Shown here: positions 52,477 to 62,242 of the stretch, in pieces
Layout of the letters: every line of letters begins with the position of its first letter
Numbering within the stretch: position 1 is the stretch's first letter
Source: Amorphus coralli DSM 19760
Lineage (GTDB): Bacteria > Pseudomonadota > Alphaproteobacteria > Rhizobiales > Amorphaceae
DNA length: 64,000 nucleotides
NCBI RefSeq assembly: GCF_000374525.1
Contig: NZ_KB894578.1
Coordinates: forward strand, 114,804-178,803
Direction of reading: 5' to 3'
Program-made: the position numbers and the translations under genes
The notes under the pieces: model-generated
Database searches by the model: none
Told to the model about the DNA's origin: nothing
The model's input: the letters and a program-made list of their open reading frames with translations, nothing else

Positions 52477-53916
52477 ATGCCTGTCGGACTCGTATCCGCC
52501 TCCTACATCGCCGCCGCCGTGCTGTTCATTCTCTCGCTCGGTGGTCTCTCCAATCAGGAAAGTGCCAAGCGCGCCGTCTGGTACGGCATCGTCGGCATGG
52601 CGCTTGCCGTCGTCGCGACCGTGCTTGGGCCGGACAGCGGCAACCGGCTGATCTGGCTGTTGATCATTGCGATGATCGTCGGCGCGGTCATCGGCCGCTA
52701 TGTCGCGGCCCGGGTGCAGATGACGGAGATGCCGCAGCTCGTCGCCGCGCTTCACTCCTTCGTCGGCCTCGCCGCGGTCTTCATCGGGCTCAATGCCGAG
52801 CTTGAGCTGGGCGCGGTCCAGTCCATGACCGCAGAAGCCCGCGAGAGCCTCGTCGGGTTCGCCGCGGTCCTGGCCCACAAGACGCCGGTCGAGGTGTCGA
52901 TCCTCAAGGTCGAGGTGTTCCTCGGCATCTTCATCGGCGCGATCACCTTCACCGGGTCCGTGGTTGCCTTCGGCAAGCTCGCCGGCAAGGTGGACGGCAA
53001 GCCGAAGAAGCTGCCCGGCGGCCACATGCTCAACCTGGCGGCGGTCATCGTGTGCCTGCTGCTGGGTCTGGCCTATGTCGGCGGCGCCGGGATCTGGACG
53101 ATGGTCGTCACCGCGATCATCGCCGGCTTCATCGGGTGGCACCTGATCATGGGCATCGGCGGCGCCGACATGCCGGTCGTCGTCTCGATGCTCAACTCCT
53201 ATTCGGGCTGGGCTGCGGCGGCCATCGGCTTCACCCTCGGCAACGATCTGCTGATCGTGACGGGTGCGCTGGTCGGCTCGTCGGGTGCGATCCTGAGCTA
53301 CATCATGTGCCGGGCGATGAACCGGAAGTTCGTCAGCGTCATTCTCGGCGGCTTCGGTGGCACCACCGGTCCGGCGATGGAAGTCGAGGGCGAACAGGTC
53401 GCCATCGATGCCGACGGCGTTGCCGCGGCCCTTCAGGATGCCGACAGCGTGATCATCGTGCCGGGCTACGGCATGGCGGTCGCCCAGGCGCAGACGTCGG
53501 TGAGCGAGCTGGTGAAGAAGCTGCGGGCTCAGGGCAAGGAGGTGCGGTTCGCCATCCACCCGGTGGCCGGGCGTCTTCCTGGCCACATGAACGTGCTGCT
53601 CGCGGAAGCCCGGGTGCCCTACGACATCGTCCTGGAGATGGATGAGATCAACGACGACTTCCCGAACACGGATGTCGCGATCGTCATCGGCTCCAACGAC
53701 ATCGTCAATCCGGCGGCCCAGGAGGATCCGAACTCTCCCATCGCCGGCATGCCGGTCCTGGAAGTCTGGAAGGCCAAGACCGTCTTCGTGTCGAAGCGCG
53801 GTCAGGGCACCGGCTACTCGGGCATCGAGAACCCGCTGTTCTTCAAGGAGAATACGCGGATGTTCTACGGCGACGCGAAGAAGTCGCTCGATGAGCTGCT
53901 GCCGAAGCTGGGGTAG
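52477..53916 (+). CDS. pntB: NAD(P) transhydrogenase subunit beta
   Basis: A 479-residue beta subunit: 8-9 membrane helices in the first 280 residues (including [16 protein letters not shown]), then the NADP domain with [36 protein letters not shown] and [24 protein letters not shown], ending [20 protein letters not shown]. It completes the proton-translocating enzyme with PntA. GAGGAGG precedes the ATG. It is the last gene of the cluster; a terminator starts 25 bases after its stop. Confidence 0.95.
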   Translation: MPVGLVSASYIAAAVLFILSLGGLSNQESAKRAVWYGIVGMALAVVATVLGPDSGNRLIWLLIIAMIVGAVIGRYVAARVQMTEMPQLVAALHSFVGLAAVFIGLNAELELGAVQSMTAEARESLVGFAAVLAHKTPVEVSILKVEVFLGIFIGAITFTGSVVAFGKLAGKVDGKPKKLPGGHMLNLAAVIVCLLLGLAYVGGAGIWTMVVTAIIAGFIGWHLIMGIGGADMPVVVSMLNSYSGWAAAAIGFTLGNDLLIVTGALVGSSGAILSYIMCRAMNRKFVSVILGGFGGTTGPAMEVEGEQVAIDADGVAAALQDADSVIIVPGYGMAVAQAQTSVSELVKKLRAQGKEVRFAIHPVAGRLPGHMNVLLAEARVPYDIVLEMDEINDDFPNTDVAIVIGSNDIVNPAAQEDPNSPIAGMPVLEVWKAKTVFVSKRGQGTGYSGIENPLFFKENTRMFYGDAKKSLDELLPKLG

Positions 53917-53940
53917 GGCGTCCCGGCATGACTTGACGCG

Positions 53941-53975
53941 GATGCGCGGCTCGAAGGGGCCGCGCATCTTGCGTT
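53941..53975 (+). terminator. Terminator of catabolic-pnt cluster
   Basis: GATGCGCGGC TCGAAGGG GCCGCGCATC, a perfect 10-bp stem with an 8-base loop, followed by TTGCGTTT. It ends the plus-strand cluster that began near 36,666. Confidence 0.85.
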
Positions 53976-54331
53976 TCCGGCGGCTCCGACAGCCCGATGG
54001 CAAGCCTTGCGACAGCCTCGGGTGCGACAATCTCCGCGGAGGGACGTGCCGGCGGTAGGGCGCCTGTCGAAACTGCGCCCGAGCGGGCGGTTTTCGGTTT
54101 TGGCGGCCGGGCTGGTTCAGGTGTGCTATGTCCCGCCATCGGGGGAGGTCTTTGCCATGTCGTTTCACGGTTCCGCCTGTTGGCTCCGCACGTACCCATC
54201 CGGGTGCCTGTCCATGCCGCTCGGGGGACGGAAACGCAGCTTAGGGATCGCAGAAGCGTCGCCTGGGCTCATCCGCCAGGCCGCCGCTGCCTTGCTGTCC
54301 ATGCCCGCGCCCGTAAGGGACGCCGTGGCTG
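53976..54331. other. Gene-free region
   Basis: About 356 bases between the terminator and the diguanylate cyclase. A frame from 54,007 has poor protein-like composition and no ribosome site. No repeat, RNA or clear promoter was recognised; the promoter of the cyclase gene should be here. Confidence 0.5.
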
Positions 54332-55420
54332 ATGCTTGATTATTTCATTCCGCTTCTGCGCAACCTGACCCTGATCACGGCGGTGGCGGTGATCTACACG
54401 ATCGTGCCGAAGCGCCAGACGCTGGTGCCGGACAACGTCGTCGTCGGCCTGGTCTGCGGGTTTGGCGCCTGCCTCGCCATGCTGGACCCGGTGATGCTTC
54501 CCTCCGGCGCGTTCATCGATACCCGTTCCACCATGCTGCTCCTGTCGGGGCTGTTCGGCGGGCCAGTCGGCGCCCTGGTCGCCACGCTTCCCGCCGCAGC
54601 CCTGCGCGTCTATCTGGGCGGCTTCGGCATGGTGCCCGGGACGGCCGGCATCCTCCTCGCGGGAGCCATAGGCACCGCCGTCTTCTACGGTGTCCGCCGC
54701 GACGGGCGGCCGGTCGCGTTGACCCACCTCGTCATTCTGATCGCAGTCTCGCCGCTGACCTTCGTCGCCATCTTCGTGTTGCCATTGGACGTGGCGATGG
54801 GGGCGATCGAGCGTCTGTTCCTCACCACAACGATATTGCGCATGGTCGGTATCGGCATCCTCGGCATTCTGCTGATCCACGAGCGCCGCCGGCTTGCGGC
54901 GGAGGACCGGATCCGTCAGCTGGCCGGTGTCGATGAACTGAGTGGCCTCGCCAACCGTCGGTCCTTTTACCGGGCGCTCGAAAGGGCCATCGAGCGGCGC
55001 AAGGTTCAGCCCTTCGATTTCTCCGTGGTGCTCATCGATCTCGACCACTTCAAGTCGGTCAACGATCGCTTCGGCCACCACGTTGGCGACGAGGTCATCC
55101 GGGCACTGGCGCGGATCCTGAAGGACAACACCCGCGGGGACGACGTCGCCGCCCGCATCGGCGGCGAGGAGTTCGCCGTGCTGCTGTCGGGCGCCAACAG
55201 GGATGCGGCGCAGCTCGTCTGCGAGCGCATCCGGGTTGGCATTGCCGAGAGCGTCGTCATGTCCGGCAATCAGAAGGTCCCGTTCACCGCGAGCCTGGGC
55301 ATCGCGACGAGCTCCTCCTTCAGCCGATCGGCGACGGCGATGATGTCGGCGGCCGACACCGCCCTTTATCTCGCCAAGCAGAATGGCCGCGACCGGGTGG
55401 TGACGGAAGCCTTCCCCTGA
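54332..55420 (+). CDS. Membrane diguanylate cyclase (5TM-LytS type receptor, GGEEF)
   Basis: A 362-residue protein. Residues 1-185 carry 5-6 membrane helices with LSGLFGGPVGALVATLPAAALR and GTAGILLAGAIGT, as in the LytS/5TMR receptor domain. Residues 195-360 form a GGDEF domain: active GGEEF at 277-281 and an inhibitory-site RGDD (268-271) five residues before. It makes cyclic di-GMP and should be feedback-inhibited. It faces the next, larger c-di-GMP gene. Confidence 0.9.
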   Translation: MLDYFIPLLRNLTLITAVAVIYTIVPKRQTLVPDNVVVGLVCGFGACLAMLDPVMLPSGAFIDTRSTMLLLSGLFGGPVGALVATLPAAALRVYLGGFGMVPGTAGILLAGAIGTAVFYGVRRDGRPVALTHLVILIAVSPLTFVAIFVLPLDVAMGAIERLFLTTTILRMVGIGILGILLIHERRRLAAEDRIRQLAGVDELSGLANRRSFYRALERAIERRKVQPFDFSVVLIDLDHFKSVNDRFGHHVGDEVIRALARILKDNTRGDDVAARIGGEEFAVLLSGANRDAAQLVCERIRVGIAESVVMSGNQKVPFTASLGIATSSSFSRSATAMMSAADTALYLAKQNGRDRVVTEAFP

Positions 55421-55511
55421 GGTCTGGCGCTTCGCCATCGTCGGGGCGTCGGCCGGATGCTGTGCGTTGGTTTCGATGGCGGCGCATTCCAGGCCGCCGA
55501 TGGTCGATGGC

Positions 55512-58500
55512 TCATGGCCTGCTCGACTGCGTTGCGGCGCCGGTCTGCCGGCAGAAGCTTTCAAGCGGCCGCGGCTCTCCGATGAAATAGCCCTGGGCGC
55601 GGTCGATGCCCAGCTCGCGCACCATCTCCCGGATGCGTGCGTCTTCCACCCATTCCGCGACCGTCTCGATCCCGAGCACCTTGGCGATGCTGACGATCGC
55701 CCGGACGATCTGCAGATCGGCTGGATCGTCCGCGATGTGCTGGATGAAACTTCCGTCGATCTTCAGCTCGTTCACCCGGAAGTGCTTCAGGTAGCTGAAC
55801 GAGCTCAGCCCGACCCCGAAGTCGTCGAGTGAGATCCGGCAGCCGTGAGCCTGGGCGGAGTTGGCGAACTCCGTGGCCGCGACCAGATTGTTGACCAGCG
55901 CGGTCTCGGTGATCTCGAACCAGATGCGCTCCGGCGCGATCCCTGAGCGGTCGAGCTGCTCGCGCACGAACGGCCACATCAGCGGATCGTCGAGGGAATT
56001 GGCCGACAGGTTGATGGAGATCGTCAGATCCGGCCGGCGGCGCAACGCCTCGGCATGGGTCTGCAGCACCTCCGTCACCACCCATCGGTCGATGCCGTTC
56101 ATCAGCCCGTAGCGTTCGGCGGCGGGAATGAACTGGCCGGGTGCCATCAGCCTGCCGGTCTCGTCGTGCATCCGCACGAGGATCTCGACATGGGTGGTGG
56201 CGTCCGCCGGGTCTTCGTTCAGATCGACGATCGGCTGCCCGTGCAGGATCAGCCGTCTTGCCTCGATCGCCGCCCTGAGGTTGGCGGCCACCGTGAGCTC
56301 AGCGTGATAGCGCTCGGCCTCGCTTGCCCCCGGCCGATAGACAGCGATCTGGCCGCGTCCGTTCGCCTTGGCGGCGTAACAGGCGACGTCGGCCTCCTTC
56401 ATCACCTCGATCGGGTCCCGGCGAACCCCGTTGATTTCCGTCAGTCCGACGCTCGCGCCGATATCGTAGAGGCGGCCCTCCCACTGGAAGGGGAAGCTGC
56501 GGATCGTCGAGACGATGCGCTCGGCGACCTCGTGCGCCGCGTCCAGCGATGTCTCCGGCATCAAGAGGGCGAACTCGTCGCCGCCGATGCGCGCGATGGT
56601 GTCCTGGCTGCGCACGGCGGTGCGCAGCAGCCGCGCGATCTCGCCGAGCAGAGCGTCGCCGGCGGCATGGCCGGCGGTGTCGTTGACGATCTTGAATCGG
56701 TCGAGGTCGATGAAGCAGAGCGCGTGGCGGTGAGTGGTGGCGTGCGCCTGGCCGCACAGGGTCGACAGGTTGCGTTCGAAGGACAGCCGGTTCGGCAGCC
56801 CGGTCAGGCTGTCGTGCAGAGCGGCATGGGCCAACTCGCGCTGCAGGGCTCGGGTCCGGGTCACGTCCTGGAACACCAGCACCGCTCCGATGATCTCCCC
56901 GGAAGGCGCGCGCACGGGGGCAGCGGAATCCTGGATGTGGATGCGGTCTCCGGTGCGGGTGACGAGAACGGCCCCGTCCTGGAGGTAGAAGGGCTCGAGA
57001 TTGGTGAGACAGGCCTCCACCGGGCTCGCGATCGGCGCGTCGGTTTCGTCGTCGAAGATCCGGAAGACGTCTGCCAGGTCGACGCCGAGCGCGTCCTTCA
57101 GCGGCCACTCCGACAGCCGCTCGGCCACCGGGTTCATGAACGTGACCTTCATGTCGGCATCGGTGGTGATCACCGCATCGCCGATGGAGTGAAGCGTGAT
57201 CCGCAGCCGCTCCTTCTCCTCGAAGAGTTCCTCCGTCAGGAGCCGTTGGTCGGAGGTGTCCCACTGGGTCCCGATCACCCGGTTGCGCCGTCCGTCGTCG
57301 CCTTCCACCACCTGGGCGAGCGCGCGGATGTAGCGGACTTCGCCATCGCCGCGGCGGATGCGGAAGTCGAGCTCGACGCGACCGGTCTCCTCGATCCCCT
57401 TCCGGAAGGAGGCGATTACCTCGGGGAGGTCCTCGGGGTGCACGAAGGTGCGCCAGTGCGGCCGGGTGTTGTCGAAGTCGTCGGGGCCGATCTGGTAAAG
57501 CGCATACATGCGCTCGTCCCAGACGAGCCGGTCGGTGTCGAGATCCAGCTCCCAGATACCGACCTCGCCGGCCTGGACGGCCAGGTCGATGCGCTCCTTG
57601 GCGACGCGCAGTTCCTCCTCGCGGGCCCGGCGGCGGGTGATGTCGGTATGGGTGCCGATGATGACGACCGGCTGCCCGTAGGCGTCATGTTCGGCGACCC
57701 GGCCCCGGTCGAGCACCCAGATCCAGTGGCCGGCCTTGTGGCGGAAGCGGACTTCCACCTCCGACAGCTCCGCCTCGCCGGTGAGCATCGCCCGGTCGGC
57801 GGCGACCAGGGTCTCCCTGTCGTGGGGATGGACCAGCTCCAGGAAATCGTCGGGCCCGTCGGCCACGTCGCCGGGTTGGTAGCCGAGCATCGTGTACCAG
57901 TCGGGCGAGCGGTAGACCGTGCCGGTCCTGAGGTCGAGCTCCCACACGGCCTGGCCGGCGCTGTGCAGGGCGAAGCGCCAGCGATTCTCCGCCTCCGCGA
58001 TCGCCTCCTCGGCCAGCTTGCGGGTGTTGATGTCTTCCACCTGGGTGACAAACTGGAGCGCCTCGTGGGTGTCCTCGTCACGGATCAGCGAGATCGCCAG
58101 AAGGCACCAGATGGCCTTGCCGTCCTTGCGCACGTAGCGCTTCTCGAACGTCGCGCTCGTCGCCTTGTGGTCCAGCAGCGCCTTCACGTCCTCCGCACCG
58201 CGCGCGCGGTCCGCGTGAAGCGTGATGTCGCGAAAGTTCATGCCGACAAGCGCGTCGGCATCGTGCTGAAGCATTCTTCCGAGGGCCTGGTTCACCTCGC
58301 GGAACGTGCCGTCGAGATCGACGATGGCCATGCCGATCGCCGAATCGTTCATCGCCCGCCGGAAGAGCGTGGCGTTGGCGCGGGCGGAGTGCTCGGCGTG
58401 GATGAAGGCCTCCCGCTGCAGGGCGAACAGGAAGGGCGGCAGCATCACCAGCGCCATCGAGGCGTAGTTGGTCAGGGCCGCTTCGAGATCGGGTGCGGGG

Positions 58501-59276
58501 CCGGGACGAGTGATGGCGTGCACGACGTAGGTGGCCACCGTCACGACGATGACGGCCGAGGTGCGGCAGGCCCCGAGCCGTCCTGCGGCCAGCACGATGG
58601 GCAGCGCCATCAGCACGGACGGGAAGGGCGTGAGGCGCAGCGCGATCAGCGTGGTCGCGATGGCCAGCGCGATGGTGCCGAGGAATTCCGGCCGGGCGCA
58701 GTCGCGGAACCGGGTGGGCTGACCGACGAGCGCCGTCCGGAAGGTCAGCACCATCGGCAGGACCGCGACGGCGCCGATCATGGACGCGAACCACCACGAC
58801 ACTGCGATTCGGAGCCCGGCATCGAGGCCGAGCAGTGCGCCAGCGGTCGAGGCGGCCAGCGCACCGGCCACCGGAGCGGCCACGCCGATAATCAGCAGCG
58901 CCTTCAGGAAGCGGCCGATGCCGGGCATCCCGTCATAGACGAGACCCAGCAGCCGGAGGAGCGCGATCGCCACCGCGATCTCGATTCCGTTGGCCACCGC
59001 GAAGGCTGCTGCCGCGGTCGAGTTGCCGCCGGTGACCAGGTCAGCGGCGGCGACGGCCAGCATGACCGCGGCCAACCGGCTGGCCATGGCATCGTAGGCC
59101 CAGCGAAAGAGAAGGCCGGCGGCGAGCGCGTTGGTGAGCCAAAGCGTGGCCACCTGGTCCGGCAGGCGGATGAACACGATACTGACGACGCTGAGCGCAA
59201 AGCAGCCCGCCGCCAGGCCGAGGGTGCGCGCCAAGCGTGGACCAGGTCCGGTGCCGTGCGGTTTCGCGTCGACCAA
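55512..59276 (-). CDS. MASE1-PAS-GGDEF-EAL c-di-GMP protein
   Basis: A 1254-residue sensor. Residues 1-310: MASE1 membrane domain with 8 or so helices (LPDQVATLWLTNALAAG, IGAVAVLPMVLTF). Four PAS-type modules follow (MNDSAIGMAIVDLDG; LHSAGQAVWELDLRTG; VQAGEVGIWELDLDTD; LHSIGDAVITTDADM). Then GGDEF (ARIGGDEFALLM with RSQD inhibitory site) and EAL, where the motif reads EILVRM instead of EALLRW but DDFG, KID and later Glu residues remain. I take a TTG start at 59,276 with GGAG 7 bases before; the ATG at 59,552 would add 92 residues of unlikely sequence. Confidence 0.88.
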   Translation of the reverse strand: MVDAKPHGTGPGPRLARTLGLAAGCFALSVVSIVFIRLPDQVATLWLTNALAAGLLFRWAYDAMASRLAAVMLAVAAADLVTGGNSTAAAAFAVANGIEIAVAIALLRLLGLVYDGMPGIGRFLKALLIIGVAAPVAGALAASTAGALLGLDAGLRIAVSWWFASMIGAVAVLPMVLTFRTALVGQPTRFRDCARPEFLGTIALAIATTLIALRLTPFPSVLMALPIVLAAGRLGACRTSAVIVVTVATYVVHAITRPGPAPDLEAALTNYASMALVMLPPFLFALQREAFIHAEHSARANATLFRRAMNDSAIGMAIVDLDGTFREVNQALGRMLQHDADALVGMNFRDITLHADRARGAEDVKALLDHKATSATFEKRYVRKDGKAIWCLLAISLIRDEDTHEALQFVTQVEDINTRKLAEEAIAEAENRWRFALHSAGQAVWELDLRTGTVYRSPDWYTMLGYQPGDVADGPDDFLELVHPHDRETLVAADRAMLTGEAELSEVEVRFRHKAGHWIWVLDRGRVAEHDAYGQPVVIIGTHTDITRRRAREEELRVAKERIDLAVQAGEVGIWELDLDTDRLVWDERMYALYQIGPDDFDNTRPHWRTFVHPEDLPEVIASFRKGIEETGRVELDFRIRRGDGEVRYIRALAQVVEGDDGRRNRVIGTQWDTSDQRLLTEELFEEKERLRITLHSIGDAVITTDADMKVTFMNPVAERLSEWPLKDALGVDLADVFRIFDDETDAPIASPVEACLTNLEPFYLQDGAVLVTRTGDRIHIQDSAAPVRAPSGEIIGAVLVFQDVTRTRALQRELAHAALHDSLTGLPNRLSFERNLSTLCGQAHATTHRHALCFIDLDRFKIVNDTAGHAAGDALLGEIARLLRTAVRSQDTIARIGGDEFALLMPETSLDAAHEVAERIVSTIRSFPFQWEGRLYDIGASVGLTEINGVRRDPIEVMKEADVACYAAKANGRGQIAVYRPGASEAERYHAELTVAANLRAAIEARRLILHGQPIVDLNEDPADATTHVEILVRMHDETGRLMAPGQFIPAAERYGLMNGIDRWVVTEVLQTHAEALRRRPDLTISINLSANSLDDPLMWPFVREQLDRSGIAPERIWFEITETALVNNLVAATEFANSAQAHGCRISLDDFGVGLSSFSYLKHFRVNELKIDGSFIQHIADDPADLQIVRAIVSIAKVLGIETVAEWVEDARIREMVRELGIDRAQGYFIGEPRPLESFCRQTGAATQSSRP

Positions 59277-59581
59277 GGCTGCGCTCCAGCGCCTGCAATT
59301 CGGCAGTCTCGTTGCGGGGCGTCGTTCTCCCGCGCAGGGCGCCTGCGGGACCGCAACCGTACGAGTATCAGAATTGTAGACCGTTATCGCGCAAGGAAAA
59401 GCACTGCCGGCAGGCCGCCCCGCATTGGATCGGCGCGGCCCGGAGAGTGCGGCAGCCCCCTTGTGGACGAAGCGTTTTCCCGCCACACGCTGGATGAGGC
59501 TGGTGCCGCGCATCATGTCCGGCCGATTCGGGGCTGGCCGCAGCCCGGCCATGAGACGGCGCCACCGTTCGGGGGAAACCC
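59277..59581. other. Leader region between MASE1 gene and SMR gene
   Basis: 305 bases, mostly the leader of the divergent genes. On the minus strand TTTTCC (59,400-59,395), 16 bases, then TACAAT (59,378-59,373) is a weak candidate promoter for the MASE1 gene. The frame extending to the ATG at 59,552 could instead be coding. On the plus strand a GGGGGAAACCC site precedes the SMR gene. Confidence 0.4.
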
Positions 59582-59914
59582 ATGAAGACCTGGATCTATC
59601 TCGTGCTGGCGATCGCCGCCGAGGTCATCGCCACGACCGCGCTCGCCAAGTCGGAAAGCTTCACCCGGCTCGCCCCCAGCGCCGTCGCCGTGGTCGGCTA
59701 CGCGGCCGCCTTCTGGTTCCTGTCGCTGCCGCTCCGCACCATGCCGACCGGCATCGTCTACGCCATCTGGTCGGGGCTCGGCATCGTGCTGATCGCGCTG
59801 GTCGCCTGGGTCTGGTCGAAGCAGACCCTGGACTTCGCCGCGGTCGTCGGTCTCGGCCTGATCCTGTCCGGCGTCGTGGTGGTCAACGTCTTCTCCGACA
59901 CTGTCAAGCACTGA
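59582..59914 (+). CDS. Small multidrug resistance efflux protein (EmrE type)
   Basis: A 110-residue protein with four membrane helices and the SMR residues E14 (IAAEVIATTALAKS), Y40, Y60 and W63 (AIWSGLG). It is very similar along its length to EmrE: proton-coupled export of cationic aromatic drugs by a dual-topology dimer. No neighbouring partner gene is seen, so it should be a homodimer. The divergent neighbour is the MASE1 gene. Confidence 0.92.
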   Translation: MKTWIYLVLAIAAEVIATTALAKSESFTRLAPSAVAVVGYAAAFWFLSLPLRTMPTGIVYAIWSGLGIVLIALVAWVWSKQTLDFAAVVGLGLILSGVVVVNVFSDTVKH

Positions 59915-59959
59915 GCCACGGGTGATCCGGTCTGGCTTCCGGATGACCTCCATTTGATA

Positions 59960-59973
59960 TATGATGCATCATA
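59960..59973. promoter_or_regulatory. Palindrome before aminotransferase (GntR operator candidate)
   Basis: TATGATGCATCATA is a perfect 14-bp palindrome in an AT-rich patch, 97 bases before the aminotransferase ATG. The FCD-type GntR regulator downstream is a likely binder, since that family prefers short AT-rich palindromes. Confidence 0.55.
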
Positions 59974-60069
59974 ATCGGCGACCCCGCTGGGGCCGCCGCA
60001 TCGCCGCGCACCGGACGGGACAAGCCCCGCCGGGACCGTGCGCCGTCATCCCGCAGAAGGCATCCGCCG

Positions 60070-61443
60070 ATGACCATGCATCCGAACTCCCCCGAAGGCC
60101 GTGACGTCGCCTACCATCTTCACAGCTACACAAACGCCCGGGCCCACCAGGAGGCCGGCCCGCTGGTGATCGGCAAGGGCGATGGCGTGTTCGTCGAGGA
60201 CATCCACGGCAAGCGCTACATCGAGGCCATGTCGGGCCTGTGGAGCGTCGGGCTCGGCTTTTCGGAAAAGCGTCTCGTGGACGCGGCCGTGCGCCAGATG
60301 AGCGAGCTGCCCTTCTATCACACCTTCTCGCACCGCTCGCACGGGCCGGTCATCGACCTGGCCGAAAAGCTGATCGGCCTCGCCCCGGTGCCGATGTCGA
60401 AGGTCTACTTCACCAACTCCGGATCGGAGGCCAACGACACCGCACTGAAGCTCATCTGGTACCGCTCCAACGCGCTCGGCCAGCCGGAGCGCAAGAAGGT
60501 GATCTCGCGCCAGCGCGCCTATCACGGCGTGACCATCGCCGCCGCGAGCCTCACCGGCCTGCCCAACAACCATCGCTCCTTCGACCTTCCCATCGCCAAC
60601 GTGCTGCACACCGGCAGCCCGCATTTCTGGCGCAGCCACCGGCCGGGCGAGAGCGAGGAGGACTTCGCCACCCGGCTTGCGACCGAGCTGGAGGAGCTGA
60701 TCGTCGCGGAGGGGCCGGAAACCATCGCGGCCTTCTTCGCCGAGCCGCTGATGGGGGCGGGCGGCGTCATCGTGCCGCCGGCCACCTACTGGGAGAAGAT
60801 CCAGGCGGTCCTGAAGAAGCACGACATCCTGCTGGTCGCCGACGAGGTGATCTGCGGCTTCGGGCGCACCGGCAACTTGTTCGGCACGGAGACGTTCGGG
60901 CTCGACCCGGACATCATGGTGATGTCGAAGCAGCTGTCGTCGTCCTACCTGCCCATCTCCGCCCTGATGGTGAACGAGCGCGTCTTCGAACCGATCGCAG
61001 ACGAAAGCAACCGGATCGGCGTCCTTGGCCATGGCTATACCGCCGCCGGGCACCCTGTGGCGGCGGCCGTGGCGCTGGAAAACCTCACCATCATCGAGGA
61101 GCGCGATCTCGTCGCCCACGCCCGCGAGATGGGCGCGTACATGCATGCCTCGCTTGAGCCGCTGAAGGATCATCCGCTGGTCGGTGAGGTCCGCGGCCGC
61201 GGCCTGATCGGCGCGGTGGAACTGGTCGCCGACAAATCGCTGGAGATCCCGGCCGATCCGACCGGCAAGCTGGGCGCGGCCATGAACGCCATGCTCATCG
61301 AGAAGGGTGTGATCTCGCGCCCCATGTACGACGCCATGGCGCTCTGCCCGCCGCTCATCGTCAGGAAGCCGGAGATCGACCAGATCGTCTCCGCCTTCTC
61401 GGAATGCCTCGACGAGCTGCACGCCTCCGGCGTGGCAGCCTGA
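60070..61443 (+). CDS. Class III (omega) aminotransferase
   Basis: A 457-residue PLP enzyme: YFTNSGSEANDTALKL for phosphate binding, RAYHGVTIAAASLTG, the Asp of VADEVICGFGRTG (D258) and the Schiff-base lysine K287 (MVMSKQLSSSY). The N-terminus HLHSYTNARAHQEAGPLVIGKGDG is typical of omega-transaminases for amines, beta-alanine or taurine-like substrates. Amino donor not determinable. It is followed by a regulator and a PrpF-like gene. Confidence 0.92.
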   Translation: MTMHPNSPEGRDVAYHLHSYTNARAHQEAGPLVIGKGDGVFVEDIHGKRYIEAMSGLWSVGLGFSEKRLVDAAVRQMSELPFYHTFSHRSHGPVIDLAEKLIGLAPVPMSKVYFTNSGSEANDTALKLIWYRSNALGQPERKKVISRQRAYHGVTIAAASLTGLPNNHRSFDLPIANVLHTGSPHFWRSHRPGESEEDFATRLATELEELIVAEGPETIAAFFAEPLMGAGGVIVPPATYWEKIQAVLKKHDILLVADEVICGFGRTGNLFGTETFGLDPDIMVMSKQLSSSYLPISALMVNERVFEPIADESNRIGVLGHGYTAAGHPVAAAVALENLTIIEERDLVAHAREMGAYMHASLEPLKDHPLVGEVRGRGLIGAVELVADKSLEIPADPTGKLGAAMNAMLIEKGVISRPMYDAMALCPPLIVRKPEIDQIVSAFSECLDELHASGVAA

Positions 61444-61466
61444 TCGCAGGCGTGGGGCGGCCCGGA

Positions 61467-62168
61467 ATGGCAATGGCGGAAACCGCCCCCCGCCTTGCGG
61501 CGCTCGACCGCGACACGCTGGGCGATTCCGCCTACCAGACGCTCTCCGATGCCCTCATCAAGGGGCGCTTCCAGCCTGACGACCGGCTGCGCATCCGCGA
61601 TCTGGCGGCCGAACTCGGTACCAGTGTCACGCCGGTGCGTGACGCGGTGCTGCGGCTGGTGCAGGACCGGGCGCTGGTCATGCGCTCGCCGCGCGACATC
61701 CGGGTGCCGATCCTGTCGTCCGCCGACTACCTGGAGATCCGCACCATCCGGCTGAACCTGGAGGGGCTGGCCGCGGAAAAGGCGGCCGATGCCGTGACCT
61801 CTGCGCATATTGCCGAATTGGAGCGGATCACCGCGGAGAAGGAGCGCGCGCTGCTCGCGGGCGACGGCGCGTACGCCACCGAGCTCAACCAGGTCTTCCA
61901 TTTCGCGCTCACCGACATTGCCGGGATGCCGGTGCTGAAATCCGTTCTGCAGCGCCTCTGGCTGCAGATGGGGCCGCTGATCGCCGAGATGTACCGCACC
62001 AGCGGGCTGGAGGTGGTGGAACACCACCACATCCTGATCCAGGCGCTGATCGACCGGGACGGCCAGGCCGCCGCCGCGGCGATCCGCTCCGACATCCTGG
62101 AACGCGGCGCACCGATCCTGGAGCGCATCCGGCGCGCCGAGCGCGAGGCCGCCGCCGGGGCGGGCTGA
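61467..62168 (+). CDS. GntR family regulator, FCD subfamily
   Basis: A 233-residue GntR protein. The winged helix (YQTLSDALIKGRFQPDDRLRIRDLAAELGTSVTPVRDAVLRL) and an all-helical FCD domain with metal-ligand residues (ELNQVFHFALTD, VEHHHILIQAL with likely zinc-binding His). It likely regulates the aminotransferase operon through the palindrome at 59,960. The ATG at 61,467 is 23 bases after the aminotransferase stop; a second ATG lies two codons later. Confidence 0.9.
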   Translation: MAMAETAPRLAALDRDTLGDSAYQTLSDALIKGRFQPDDRLRIRDLAAELGTSVTPVRDAVLRLVQDRALVMRSPRDIRVPILSSADYLEIRTIRLNLEGLAAEKAADAVTSAHIAELERITAEKERALLAGDGAYATELNQVFHFALTDIAGMPVLKSVLQRLWLQMGPLIAEMYRTSGLEVVEHHHILIQALIDRDGQAAAAAIRSDILERGAPILERIRRAEREAAAGAG

Positions 62169-62242
62169 CGCGACGGCCGGCGCTCGCGGTGTCCAGTGTT
62201 TGCCGCTAGGGTCGACTTTGCCGCCCATTCCAGGATGCCCCG

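Noticed and set aside
54007..54339. 110-residue frame before the diguanylate cyclase
   Set aside because: No ribosome site, composition unlike protein, and overlap with the cyclase start.
56055..59585. A 1176-residue open frame antisense to the MASE1-GGDEF-EAL gene
   Set aside because: It is a shadow of high-GC coding DNA: composition rich in Gly, Arg, Asp and His without domain motifs, while the minus-strand frame has complete known domains.
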